DNA of 64,000 nt, taken from Sipunculus nudus. Its lineage: Eukaryota; Annelida; Sipuncula; Golfingiida; Sipunculidae. How positions within the stretch are numbered: the first letter of the stretch is position 1; each line of letters begins with the position of its first letter. Below the pieces are notes generated by a model, which saw only the letters and a list, made by a program, of their open reading frames with translations, was not told the DNA's origin and made no database searches. The stretch spans positions 64,236,159 to 64,300,158 of the forward strand of contig CM049313.1 of NCBI GenBank assembly GCA_026874595.1, written 5' to 3'. Shown here in pieces: positions 1 through 12,800 of the stretch. The position numbers and the translations under genes are program-made.

Positions 1-989
1 TGCTTACTAAGGCATATATATGCCTGTAGGACAGAAAAGGATGACTTGCACAATCGCAAGTCTCTTCTGCTCCGTGGCCTACTTACTTCTGAAATGTGGA
101 TGAAAGAGTTATCCCTCAGGGTACAGATGTACAAGGTGAAGATCTGCATAAACCTACCACTAAACTTGTTTTCTTAGCCTGACCTCTACAATGTCATAAA
201 CAGGTACCAAATCCCTGCAGCACTTGCATGGTCCTGGACTGTGAAAAATAAAAATGTTATAAATCTGTGAGTCTGAGCTGACCCTTTATAACTAACCAAT
301 GACAATGTTATTATTTATGTAAGTGACATTTAAAACTTAAAGCAAACATTAAACAAAAGAAACTGACTAATTTATCATTAATTTAACCTTGAAATTATTC
401 CCTATATTCCCCTCCGATGACAATCAAAATCATAATCATGTTTGAAACTTCACTGTGATCCAACCTAAGGAAAATGTTTAAACTACCTGTATGACAATAA
501 AAATTATAATATTAATATATTAAAATAATATTATTATTGAAAAATGTAAGCAAGTATATATACACACATATATTATTTTTAAATTTATTACTTTATACTT
601 ACATCATATTAATAATCAAATCAATAACTGTTGTAATTCAAAATTTAAGTTTTGAAATTAAAACCAGATTGGTCGTAGAGTTTGTGCTTATGTTTACTGT
701 ACAAAGAACGTTAGGGAGGCATACTATAAGTAAACAATATAACTCTCTATACTGTGAGGGCTGATACCTTGATAACTGTAGGCACTTCCATCATAAAAAC
801 TCTGCAGACACATCCTTGGGCAGAAATGTTGTTATTAAATAACCCAGGTCAACCATGCTCCACCATGCACCAAAATATCATATATTCTCATTTTGCCATT
901 TTTTATAAACTTTAACTACATACAGCTGTGGATTTATCCTGCTAAGGTGAACTTGGCGAGAGAAATTTCTCAACATTCAGTGATATAAG

Positions 990-1064
990 TGTGGGATGTA
1001 CCCAGTGGTTAGGGTGTAGAATTGAACCTACTGAGAGCTGAAGGCCATTGGTTCAACTAAATGG
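990..1064 (+). repeat. tRNA-derived SINE remnant (degenerate)
   Basis: A tRNA-like head is visible. An A-box-like CAGTGGTTAGGGTG at 1003-1016 is followed by a B-box-like GGTTCAACTAA at 1050-1060, at tRNA-like spacing. The segment AGCTGAAGGCC before the B box recurs in the reverse-strand SINE remnant near 52.7 kb, so the two probably belong to one family. Too decayed to be a functional tRNA gene. Confidence 0.5.
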
Positions 1065-2049
1065 ACAAAACTTTATAAAACCTCATAGATTCACTGCAGT
1101 GGCTCATAAAAATATAACTAAGAGTTTCTGACCTCTAGTTCATTCATGATCTAATCAATTTAAAATCTGAAAACTGCAGTGTTGTAAAATAATATCATAT
1201 CATTTTTTGTCTACCATCATTCAACAGACAGCATCACTGATAAGCCATGGACCTTTCCATCAAAACAATTCAATATTAATATTAACTCATAACTCATGCA
1301 TGCAGCAAAAGAAATAAAATATAGCTGTACTGACCTGTAATATATGAGGATGAAAGGTTGACAAAACATGTCTTTATCTGAAATATGTGAACTTAAAATA
1401 TACCCCGGGCTAAAATGACCAAGGTGTCAGGTTTACCAGTACTCGTATGTGTTAAGACAGGGAAAATGTATACTTCCATAGGTTATAGAGACTTATGCTA
1501 GAAAAATTTAGATCAAGGAAACCAAAACAAAAATTGTTATACGTTGAAGTAAACAACTACTTCCATGGCTTAAAGAATATATATATTTACTTCTTTGGGT
1601 CAGAGGGAGTATATGTAATTCTATCATGTGTAAGTGAAAATGGGAAATACATTATATAATAGATATTGATAGTCCATATTTCAGGGGGAAAATTGGAAGA
1701 AAGCGATAAAGCATGGGACAAATGTGTGTTCTTGGCAGCTCTTTAGTGATATCTGTTTGAAGTAGGTAAGGCACAACTATATACTCATTTAGTTCACAGT
1801 TTTCTCTGTTTCTCGAGATCAATAAAAACACAACCACAATTAGGGATTCAAGTGACTTCTATATTTTCAAGTAAATGGATACTTTTACAGGTTGGTTTAT
1901 AGAATAAATGACATAAAATATACTCTAATAGGTGAGAGTACATATATATACATAATTACTTTATTTCTTGTGAGCCAAGGCCCATTTGTTTAAAGTTCAT
2001 TATGTTAGACATAACAAGTCATTTTACACTCAAGGTTGTTTCCAAAGGA

Positions 2050-2061
2050 GGGGGGGGGGGG
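2050..2061 (+). repeat. Poly(G) tract, G12
   Basis: Uninterrupted run of twelve G followed by A and GGG. It is one of several long G runs in this window, all with G on the + strand. Confidence 0.9.
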
Positions 2062-2435
2062 AGGGTTAGACTTGGAAAAATTATCTTTTCCCTCCCTCTT
2101 CCCCCTTTATTCCTGACATTGGTCTTTCAGTGTAATCCAACACCTTTACTTTTCATACATTCTGAATCTACCCCAATACCTCTGTACCACCAGATAAAAA
2201 TTAGAACAATGAATAAAACTGATACTGTAATTATATGATATAAAATTAAACTAAACAGACTGGGTTGTAGCCTACATATATTGTATATTTGACAAAGGAA
2301 CTGAAGACATGGTTCATATGCATTTACTAAAACTAAACATTTTCTATGCAACTGATTCAAATCTGGGTACTTCACAATTCAACCTGAGCATACAGATACA
2401 TTTTAAAAATAGCCTAAATAATGACTCAACCATTA

Positions 2436-2715
2436 GGCCGAAAAAATTAAAAGGTATGGTTCTCAGGCACTGCAAGCATCAATTTTAACCTGCGGCATCA
2501 AAAATTTTTATTTTGATTTTCATCTTTCAAGAAGATAAAATAATACAATTTTGATATGATTTCATTTGCTATGTAGTAATTTTCCGGTTTAGCAAAACAA
2601 ATTCTGTTATTATCATGCTTTCCCCTGATCATATGACATTTTTATCAAAACATACAAAAAATGGTAAAATCAAATAACTCTGCCTGCACTGATTTCTGAA
2701 AAAAAGTGCCTGAGA
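2436..2715 (+). mobile_element. PIF/Harbinger-like MITE, copy 1, right end truncated
   Basis: The left end GGCCGAAAAAATTAAAAGG, preceded by TTA at 2433-2435, runs into GGTATGGTTCTCAGGCAC. The interior (ATCAAAAATTTTTATTTTGA, then CTTTCAAGAAGATAAAA) matches the complete copy at 16324-16661. The right inverted repeat begins at 2706 (GTGCCTGAGA) but stops at 2715, where the triplicated CT/AT block starts, so the last ~50 bp of the element are missing. Its class is inferred from the better copy. Confidence 0.75.
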
Positions 2716-2721
2716 GTTTAA

Positions 2722-2857
2722 GTATCACTGTATGTTCAATAGCACAGATCTCTCTTTCTTTCCCTTTTTTTTTAAACTCTATCTCTCTCTCTCTCTTTTC
2801 TTTCAGTCTGTCTGTCTTGCTCTCTATATTATATCTCTCTATCTTTATATCTCTCCT

Positions 2858-2918
<61 letters not shown>

Positions 2919-3147
2919 TTATCCCTCTCTCTCTCTTTCTTTCATGACAGTCCCCTGGTAAGGCTGGCACAGGGTTAAAACTTCTTTGCACAATATTAAG
3001 GCATTAACAAATGTATCACTGTATGTTCAATAGCACAGATCTCTCTTTCTTTCCCTTTTTTTTAAACTCTATCTCTCTCTCTCTCTTTTCTTTCAGTCTG
3101 TCTGTCTTGCTCTCTATATTATATCTCTCTATCTTTATATCTCTCCT

Positions 3148-3200
<53 letters not shown>

Positions 3201-3439
3201 CATTATCCCTCTCTCTCTCTTTCTTTCATGACAGTCCCCTGGTAAGGCTGGCACAGGGTTAAAACTTCTTTGCACAATATTAAGGCATTAACAAATGTAT
3301 CACTGTATGTTCAATAGCACAGATCTCTCTTTCTTTCCCTTTTTTTTAAACTCTATCTCTCTCTCTCTCTTTTCTTTCAGTCTGTCTGTCTTGCTCTCTA
3401 TATTATATCTCTCTATCTTTATATCTCTCCTTCTCTCTT

Positions 3440-3506
<67 letters not shown>

Positions 3507-3584
3507 TTGTCCCTCTCTCTCTCGTTCTCTCTTTAATTTTCTCTTTCTCTTCATTTCTCTCTCTTTATCTTTTTCTCTCTCTCT

Positions 3585-3646
<62 letters not shown>

Positions 3647-3730
3647 TTATATCTCTCTTTTCTATCTCTCTTTCTCTTTATTTCTCACACTCCCTCTCTT
3701 TTGCTCTTTCTCTCTCCTTCTTCCTTAGTG
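2722..3730. repeat. Triplicated ~285-bp unit containing CT and AT microsatellites
   Basis: The segment beginning GTATCACTGTATGTTCAATA occurs at 2722, 3013 and 3297 (periods 291 and 284 bp). Each unit has a T-rich stretch, a CT tract, an AT tract (2881-2916, 3174-3200, about 3471-3504) and, in the first two, a shared 3' part (CATGACAGTCCCCTGG ... AAGGCATTAACAAAT). The third unit loses that 3' part and runs into further CT tracts and a long AT tract (3588-3644). The ORFs over it encode only Ser/Leu/Ile/Tyr simple sequence and are not genes. Confidence 0.9.
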
Positions 3731-4799
3731 TAAAATGGTTATATACCTGTAATGTCAGTACTTCTTATTAATTCTCCTGAGAAGGTTATGTTTTTCACAT
3801 CAGTCTCTTTGATTTGTTTGTTAGCTAGATTACACATAAAGTGCTGAACAAATTCCCATGAAACATTTTGAGGGACCAGACTTGGACAAGGGAAGGATCC
3901 ATAAAATCTGAATGAGGATCTTGATAAAGGGTCAGATACTTTGGGGTATCTCAGTTCCCTCTTGTTGCTACCTGCAGATTTTACTTTTTAATCTCAGTAC
4001 AGCCATATGTCATACATTTGTGTTTAGAACTGCAGCATAAATTGCTTGGCAATGAAACTAAGACCTGAGTACAGAAACCAGAACTGCCCCTCAGTGACCC
4101 CAATAATGATCATTTGTTCATGTGGCTGAGTTACAACACACAGCTGTAGGTTGTATATAATTCAATTATACACAACCTGTCACCAGACATTGCTCAGATT
4201 CTGTTTTATAGTGTAAGGCTCTATACATAAGATTCTGGTTTATAGTGCTGTGCTCTATATTGGACTGGAGCATGCAGTGACTGTGGTTGTGAGACAGGAT
4301 GTAATCACTGTCTCGTTCCTACACACACTCCCATCATGCATGATAAATACATCAGTCAACCGTAACCATCCTAACATAATTAAACATTGACTATAGATTT
4401 TGGTGGCTGACAGGTGCTGACATTTTCTTTTCAGCTGATAAATACTTTGCATGGGCATGTGAGACCACTGTGGCCTGTGTGTCAGTCAGTTGAGACAAAA
4501 GTTTATAGCTGATCGCTAACAAAAGTAGGAGGGAATTGATCTTTTGATGAATCTGTCAAAGATATAAAAATTCAACTTATAATTTAATAATCATATTTTA
4601 AATATATCTGCTTAATCTATAGTATTTATAGAAATTATACTTACACTGATGAAATTTCATTTTGTGGCTCTTCAAAAGTAAAACAAATACTGCAGTATAA
4701 GATGACTAGCAAAAGTTTGTTAATTTGCTTATAAATGCAAACACCGAGGTAATGGGTTATTCTTTTTAAGACTGTTTCCTCATACTTATTATTATATAG
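3731..4799. other. Non-coding DNA, nothing recognised
   Basis: No coding, RNA or repeat signature that I can support. A 67-codon reverse-strand ORF at 4255-4458 has no recognisable domain. Confidence 0.55.
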
Positions 4800-6047
4800 G
4801 CCTACACCAGTTAGTCATTACATTAAATCACATTCATTTACTCACTTGCACATTTACATCCTCTTGCATATCCTTTCAGTTATATTCAAGTATACTTATT
4901 ACTTTTACAATCAAACATATTTATTCTTATACTTTCTCAATAAAGTACTCATAATTCACATTCACGTAGGCTAAACTTGAGTACTTATCTCATATTTATC
5001 TTAAAGTACTCAACCTTACAATTACCTTCAAGTTCTCATCTTCAAATTTATATTAAAGTACTCATTTTCATATTATCATTCAAGCATTAATTTTCAAATT
5101 TACATTCAAGCACTCATCCTCACATTTACATTAAAGTACTCATCCTCACATTTACATTAAAGTACTCATCTTCACATTTAAATTAAAGTACTCATCTTCA
5201 CTTTTATATTAAAGTACTCATCCTAAAATGTACTTTCCCGTATTCATCTTCATATCCAAATTCATAAACTCATTGGAAAAAATACAGTCACACAATCATC
5301 CTTGTATTTCCATTCTATAACTTATATACTCTTTACACAGTACAAATATATATCTGGCACCAAATGGACAGTACTCACTGTCACATTCCCATTCAAATAC
5401 TCACCATCACATTTACATTCAAGTACTCAACTTCACATTCAAATACAATTTTTAAACCTTTACTTTTACATTCAGGAACTAATCTTTACATTTACAATTG
5501 TGTAATCATCCTCATATTTACATTTAAAGTACTCATCTTCACATAAGTCTTCAAGTACTTACCCTCAAATTTACATTCAAAAATTCATCTTTGAATTAAC
5601 ATTGCAGTGCTCATCTTCACATTTACATTCAAGTATTTATCTTTACATTAATCTCAGGTTTACAGTGATTCTTAGTACTCTTCTACACATTTACATTCAA
5701 TCAGTTATCTTCACATTTTGCATAATAGCACTCATCTTCAGAGATTTATTCAAGTACTCATCTTATGTTTACTGTTTTGTACTCATCTTCACATTTATTT
5801 TCAAATACTCAACTTCATTTTTACATTCAAAAATTCATCTTCACATTTAAATTCAAGAACTCATCCTGATGTTATAATTCAAGAAGCAGTACTCACCTCA
5901 CATTTTCTTTTTTTTTGTGCTCATCCTGACATTAACATTAAAGTACTCACCTACACCTTTACGAGTATATTCACGTATTCACATTTACCTTGAAATACTC
6001 ACCTTCAGGTTTACCTTCAAGTTCTCATCATCACATTCAAGTACTTT
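4800..6047. repeat. Degenerate 26-bp minisatellite (part 1)
   Basis: Roughly 48 diverged copies of a unit close to TTCACATTTACATTCAAG followed by TACTCATC. The phrase 'AAGTACTCATC' recurs about every 26 bp, cleanest at 5100-5220. Copies differ by substitutions and small indels, so the array is old. The overlapping small ORFs are repeat translations. Confidence 0.85.
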
Positions 6048-7165
6048 ATACTCTAACCGCCCAGTGCGCTAATTTGCCTTTGATATTGCTCACCTGACAG
6101 GCTTGAAGGGTTACCTCATTGACCACTGGCCACTCTTTCTTCTAGTTAGCCTTTGATATGACTCAAGCCACCGGCTCAGATGGTTTCCCTCCAAGATTAC
6201 ATGCTTAATTCAATGTGTGTTTTAGGGGTTAACCTTACAAGTGCTCCTGGACAAACTGTCTTGGGTAGGTTGCATTTTAAACACGGGATACGCTATAAAC
6301 ATGTTCTTTAATTCGAGAGCATTACCTGTACAATCAATCAGTGAATATGTTTTTTAATTCATAATAAAATCCACAATGGAAACTGTATCGATTCTTTTTT
6401 ATAGTTAATTCGAAGCATAAATCTATATTTTGCTGGCCTTATGTGGCCTCTCACGTTTTTGAACTTTGACATATTCACGTGATTGGTATGCAGCCTGCCA
6501 TGCACACTGTGTAGGATCGTACTCAAAATGGTCTTGAGTAGAAACAATCTCTATAGCGGAAGGATGGTGTTTTCCAGAAAAAGAAGACAGTACATGTTTT
6601 TAAATCAAAATCTTTTAGGAATCTTGCTAAAATCGTTGACCTTTGACCCATTAACATGATTGTCAACCTGTCAGCCATCCATTTTGCAGCATTGTTTTTT
6701 ATAGATAACATTCATGAACATGTGAATGCACAGTAATTCTCTATTTCTTTTGTTGAAACAAATAAAATGTTTTGTGATAAATCAAAATCCCATAGGAATC
6801 GTATTAAATCTTTGACAACATTTGATAATATTCACGTGAGAGGTAAGCTGTCAGCCATTGGCAGTGAGAATTTTTTTTCAATAATAAATGCAAAGTGGTG
6901 ATACACAGTATTTTTTCTCGCAGAAAGTGTAGAAATTATAAATGAATAAATATATAAACTAATGAAATGAAACTTCATTTAATGAAAAATTCCAAAACAG
7001 ATAATTCAGAACCCTCTGAATAATACAAGCAACACACGCAAGCCATCCGATATCAAATCATAGTATTATAGTGACGTCAACAACCTTGAAGATTAACACC
7101 CTGTTTATTTGAATAGCCCGCTTAAATGAATATAATCGGTTGACAAATACGATATTAAATTAAAC
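6048..7165. mobile_element. ~1.1-kb insertion interrupting the 26-bp minisatellite
   Basis: The minisatellite stops near 6047 and resumes near 7166 with the same unit, so this block is probably inserted. Inside are three diverged units of about 178 bp, marked by ATTCACGTGATTGG (near 6472), ATTAACATGATTG (near 6650) and ATTCACGTGAGAGG (near 6828), each followed by a CAGCC(T/A)-type phrase. The right end carries AAACGGGACTGGCTG. I see no convincing terminal inverted repeat or target duplication, so the class is unknown; a tandem-core non-autonomous element is one possibility. Confidence 0.6.
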
Positions 7166-7760
7166 GGGACTGGCTGTACTCATCCTCATATTTACCTTTA
7201 CATTCAAGTACACATCCTTGCATTTACCTTTACATTCAAGTATTCTCACATAAACCTTCAAGTATTCATCTTCACATTGTGATGTAGACATTTTGCTCAG
7301 AAGGAATTATTGGGCTGTTCCCAGATTTGAACCCATGTTGGTGGATCACAATTCTAAATGCTTTGCAAGAAAGCCATCTTCACTAAAGAGCCACTTGGGT
7401 CCACTTTTATATGCATCTTGTAATAATATTTACATTCAACTACTTGTCTTATATTTCCAATAAGGAATCACCTCACATTTTCATGCTGGTATTTATATTT
7501 ACGTTTAAGTACTTTTTCTCTCATATTTACATTCAAGTACACATCTTCCATTAACATTCAAATACACATCTTCACATTTTCCATTAACATTCAAATACAC
7601 ATCGTCATATTTATAATTTACAATTACATTCAAGTATACATCCTAACATACATTCATGAAGTCATTATCCCATTTACAATCAAGTACCCATTTTTACATT
7701 TACATAAACATTCAAGAACTTATCTTCAAATTTACATTCAAAGAACTTGTCTTCAAATTT
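7166..7760. repeat. Degenerate 26-bp minisatellite (part 2)
   Basis: Continuation of the array at 4800-6047, with the same ACATTCAAGTACACATC-like unit. A SINE-like block at about 7279-7425 interrupts it. Confidence 0.8.
7279..7425 (-). repeat. tRNA-like SINE insertion within the minisatellite
   Basis: A ~145-bp block without the 26-bp repeat. Read on the - strand it contains GGTTCAAATCT (7323-7333), a good B-box match, with TGGC-containing sequence upstream where an A box would lie. Its position between two stretches of the same minisatellite supports an insertion. The A box is weak, so SINE identity is moderate. Confidence 0.45.
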
Positions 7761-9795
7761 CCCCTCGATTGTCTATTCACATATATAAGATACTGCACCA
7801 TATGTAAATGTAAACATCCTAAACCAAATACCTAGGTATATGATACCTGCCTAAAAAGTGGGCCACAAGAAACTGCTGTACACAGATGTACACTACTGCC
7901 CCATTTATGCATTCATAAATTGAGCCAGGTATTAAGCACAGAGTGAAATGCAGAGGCAGGCCTTTATAGGTCATACAAATGTATTCCAAATTGGGATTCT
8001 ATTATCATACAATACATTTGGCTGTAAACATTCAGTATACATTTTACATAAACTGAACCTTTTTTGGTAGAAAACAAATCTAAATCTTACTTCCTTTAGA
8101 AAACACATCATTGTGTGATATGATAAAATGTGGTGAACACTTCCTGCGCCAAAATCAGCTCACAAGTGACATGCACAAGCCATGGGAGACCATGATGTGG
8201 CAAAATATTCTAGATCTTGATGAAAGATTACTAGTTCTGACACAGTCAATACAAAGAAAGAATTTTTTGTTAGATTAACATAAATTTTTAATTCAGTTCA
8301 TGCAGTCACAACTGTGCCAGCCAATCACATTGGGACCTAGTTTCTGTTTTTGATGCAATGCTCCCATCACAAACAAAATCCACATGGGAAAACATTGACC
8401 TGACCTAAAAGATATCTGCCTAAAAGCATGAGCACAAATTATTGCACCATAAGGCACAAGAGATCACACTTTATAGTTAATACAGAGGCACTTTATATAC
8501 TGCACCACATGCAAACTGCACCACATGCACTGGTGTGTTATTTGCTATTGTTGTCTGTTGATAAATACAGATAAAATATACCATACTTCAGCAAAACACA
8601 CATTTTAAAGATACCTACGCTCTTTAAACAGGGCTTTAACTATAGGCCTACTCCCTATATCGTAGGCGCTGTTTTTTATGACCTCGTATCCTGAATTGCT
8701 ACACTAGAGGGGAGCACTCTATTTTTGTCCAATCAGATGAGACCTTGTGCTGGAATACACAGCCAAGCAAGGAATACACTGAGCCAATCTTGTTCATTTT
8801 GTTTTGAGTGACAGCTCATTGCCCTGGTAACCATCTGAACAGGCCACAGGCTCAGAGAGAATTGCCCCAGATGTGGTTTGCTTAGGGCCTTGGGCACATA
8901 GTAGCCCGTCCGGTGAGTTTTAATTAAAACGAAACTTAACAACAAAGGCTGCGTGCACACCTCGCTGGCTGGTTTCAGTTCTGCAGACAACAGGTACAAG
9001 GCTACGCTAACACAGTCATAATGTCAAAATTGAATCAGTCGATGATGCGAGAATACAAAGGGAGCAATTAAAATTCGACTGTAAACGGCCATCAAGCAGC
9101 TCTTGAAGTGCAGCTATGGGCGGAGCCAGGATGCCTGTCAAGTGTTTGTTTATTGGCATCTGGTTGGCTGCTTGTCACATCATACGCACATTTTTTTCAG
9201 CGGACAACGAACCACCATTTGGTGTCTAAATATATCATAAACGGTCAAAGCTGGCAGTGTGAAAATCAGTTGCTTCTTTAGAAGTGCAAGATTTCCGCTG
9301 CCTTGGGAGTGTAAAAGATACCATTTACCAAGATACCACGATACCATAACATAAGAATAGCATCACATGCTTTCATATATTAAAGTATGAGCCAACAAAG
9401 CTGTATATGTTTATATACAAAAATCTAAATTTATAATTCTAGACATTAAATTTTACCTTCCAACACCAAATTTTGAAATCAGTGAAAAATCCCATGCTAG
9501 ACAGTTGTCCATGACCACATATAAATCTCCACTAAGAGTCAAATCAAACTCCATTACTGGATCACAGGTGAGCTTTTGTAATAACAAAGGTGGCCCCCTA
9601 TGTTATAATTTCATAATAGGAAAGAATTTTAAAGGGGACTATTCTGATATCTGACATCTGTCAAGTAAGGTTAATCCCTTGAACCTTTAAATAAATATGT
9701 CAGAAAACACCAATCTCACTGCACCGATCATTTTGTTAATAAGCATATGGGGAGCCTGCCAAAATAATCCAAACACATTAAGCAAAGACATTAAG
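7761..9795. other. Non-coding DNA; possible promoter-like patch near 8.7-9.2 kb
   Basis: No gene found. About 8690-9230 is less AT-rich than its surroundings and contains a CCAAT motif (8729-8733) and a GC box GGGCGG (9118-9123). These are weak single-motif hits and no exon follows in an obvious way, so I do not call a promoter. Confidence 0.4.
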
Positions 9796-9851
9796 CAACA
9801 GTTCAGGTGACCCAGACTTTAAACAACAGTTCAGGTGACCCAGACTTTAAA
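9796..9851 (+). repeat. 28-bp exact tandem duplication
   Basis: CAACAGTTCAGGTGACCCAG followed by ACTTTAAA occurs twice back to back (starts 9796 and 9824). The copies appear identical, which suggests a recent slippage or repair event. Confidence 0.85.
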
Positions 9852-12800
9852 CAAAGTGTTTTTTGCTACTATTAACTATTCAAGTTCCACACAACATGGT
9901 TTCTCTCTTGGTTGACATTAGTGCATTAACTGTTTACTAACAACTAGTAGATAAACAAGCTCATACACCTGTCAAAGAGGCATTATAAGAAATTTTCTTA
10001 ACAGGAATAGGTTACCTCAAATATGTCTTCATTATCAATTACAGTAAAAACACTGTTGCATCTCAGCACCATATTTTTTTCATTTAGTGAAACGCTTAAA
10101 ATCTGAGTAAATCATTAATTAAACTCGATAATTCCTTTTAAAAATACTTGTTAATTTAAGAGGATTGCCAAAGAGAATACATAACATTGCACTGTATTGA
10201 GCTGAAATATTATGAAAGCTAATGTTTAATATGAAAGATATTGATATCTTAATCACTGAAATCGTTCAAGGTTTGAATATTAGATGGTTTTGTCAAGCAA
10301 GAGTGGTAGTTACCATAAACAACATAAATCTTGTTCAAAGGTACCCCAATTATCTGAAGTTCATTAATATGTACAAAGAGTTAGCTATAGTCCATTTCCC
10401 TACCTGCTGTCCACCTGTTGTAGATGACATTCTTAAACATTTATATTTTTCAATATTTTCCAAGAAAACAATATATGGAAGAAACGACCTAATATGGCAG
10501 TTAAGAATTTTACAATAAATCCCCCGTTTATGTTTCACAACATTGTAGTCTCTTTATCATGATCTGGCAGATATGGTGTGTCCCTCCATAAGTAGCCATC
10601 TTTGTTTTAGCTGGTTATATTTTTAGAGTGTTTACATGAGATCATCCAATCAGCAGCTGTCAGTTGAGGCTGTTTTTGCATGTGATCAATGAACTTGACC
10701 ACCATAAGTGGGTCTGGTATGTTGTAAAATATAGACTGATTTCTCATATTTTCAGAAAATTTTGTTATTCAAATAAGGTGTAAGGTAGGAATATAGTTAC
10801 CTTGTTGAAATATAGGTTCTAAAATCCTCTCCTTTACATTATAATTGTTTCCCTTGAAATGTACCTAATAAAAATTTTCATAGCAAAAAAGGTGGATGTG
10901 AGGAGATGAAATGGATTATAGTAATCACATAAAAAGTACAGACAAGGTAGGTGAATCAATGGCTTTAAAAAAACATGAAGAAGATCAAGGAGTCCTCCAA
11001 AATTTGAATTTCAATAAAATCTGTTCATCACTTTTTGTGTATGTACAGCTGCTAACAGACAAACCACCCAAAGAACCAAAAACCAACCTACTAAGTGTCC
11101 TGGCAGGTATATAATAATTTCACTCACCCATCCTCTATCCATGATGGTATCAGTATGCTTTGTGTTTGAAAACAACTACACAAAACCAAAGCAGAACATG
11201 TTAACAGGAGCAAATGTTGTGCCAAGGGGCAGGGTGAAACCCCCCTCTATGGTTCGGCTGCATACCTCTGACAGTGTTGTTCTGGTACACATCAGTCGGA
11301 GTCTGACTGATTGAGTGCAGATGAGTAGGAAGTGAAATGCGGCAACCACGGCAACTACGAGGAAGTTTAGGAAACAAGAGTCAAAAAGTAGCTTAGTTGA
11401 CTTCTCTCAAGGTGACAGCAAGCATAAGAAATTACTAAGGCATTATCCAAAGCTGCTTGTGCTTGAAGTATTGAACACCTTTATAATATAAACTCTGCAT
11501 AATAAATAATTCTACAGACTCTCTTGGCTTATTCCAGTTCCAAATGTAATAAATCAGCTGAAAATGTTGTGGTTTTACTGTAAAAAGTGTTTATGAGTAA
11601 ATTAGTTTTGTGGTTTTCACTCCAATCCTGATGCATACAGAGAAGATAAAATCTCCTACCCACATGTTACTTAACTTTTCATTTTGTGATGCTTTTATAG
11701 GGTACAACGCTTAATTTATATGAAATGCTAAATTGTCAATGAAGTCAGCCAGAAAATAACAAAACTTAACTTTGAAATTTAGCTCATAAACTTCACAAAA
11801 CATTTGCAGGGTAACTTAGTTTGTGAAACATGCTTACAAACAAAAAGTCAACATCCCCACAAATAATTGTGGATCCATATCAAAGATAATATGATACCCT
11901 ACCTTGTTGTATCATACTGTGTCATATTCTATTTAAGTAGCAAAACTGGGAAACTCCCTCAATTTAAAATTAATCCTCAAGTTGTTTCAAATACATATTA
12001 GCCCACTAAGTATATATCATTTTTAACCTAGTACAGAGTTCTTTCCCATGGGAAATATGTAGCTAAGAAATTCACATTCAAATTCATACAAAATTTCAAC
12101 CTTTCAAATTTTTAAAAGGTACATGATTTTAAGCAACCAATAACAGCAAATTACTTTTTAGTGGGCTGATACCAAACGACATGTCAATTTTCAAAATTAT
12201 GGGTTTTTTTCCCTCTATCATGTTTCTTTCTAACTAAACTTTAAACTGAAATTTTAAATTTTGATTAAGTTAAACAAATAAATTACATTTTCAAGCATGA
12301 CTTATTTAAATAAAACTAGAATGGTAGTAAGAAGAGTGGTTACCCACCATCCTTCAGGTTCTGTTCTGTTATCTGGGTCTACACCACCATTTCCAGGGCT
12401 TCTGGCCTGACCCTATCCCCCCAAAAAGGCTTTTATTGGTACAGCTCTGTCATTTTTGCATAGTCCTGCTAATAGAGGAATATATCAATAACCAAACATA
12501 CTGTGCACACATATGTGTTACATAACCTCCAGAAAGTCTGGTATCAATCCTGTCTTGCTTATAAGTTATGTGTGTTTACATGTCAAGGGATGCAAGGAAC
12601 AAATACTCAAAGGGACCTATTGGCAACCCAGATATGTATCCATAAACACAAAATATAGTGTTTTCTCCTTGAAGTATGGTATAATCGTATCTGCCAACTT
12701 TTCATTTTGAAACTGTTTGCTTACTTCTTTACACGGATGGAAATAAATATGCACCGGGAGAGATCAATGGTACAAAACATAAGCACTGTGCACATGCTTT

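Larger units (their letters stand above)
1..2435. other. Non-coding AT-rich DNA, no gene seen
   Basis: I see no exon, RNA gene or intact mobile element here apart from a SINE-like remnant near 990 and a G12 run near 2050, both listed separately. The short ORFs are of lengths expected by chance at this base composition and resemble no family I know. It could be intronic or intergenic. Confidence 0.6.

Noticed and set aside
3295-3771. A 158-codon Ser/Leu/Ile/Tyr-rich ORF
   Set aside because: It is a translation of CT and AT microsatellites, with sister ORFs in the preceding repeat units.
8690-9230. Promoter with CCAAT and GC boxes
   Set aside because: These are single short motifs that occur by chance, 390 bp apart, with no exon or transcript evidence downstream.
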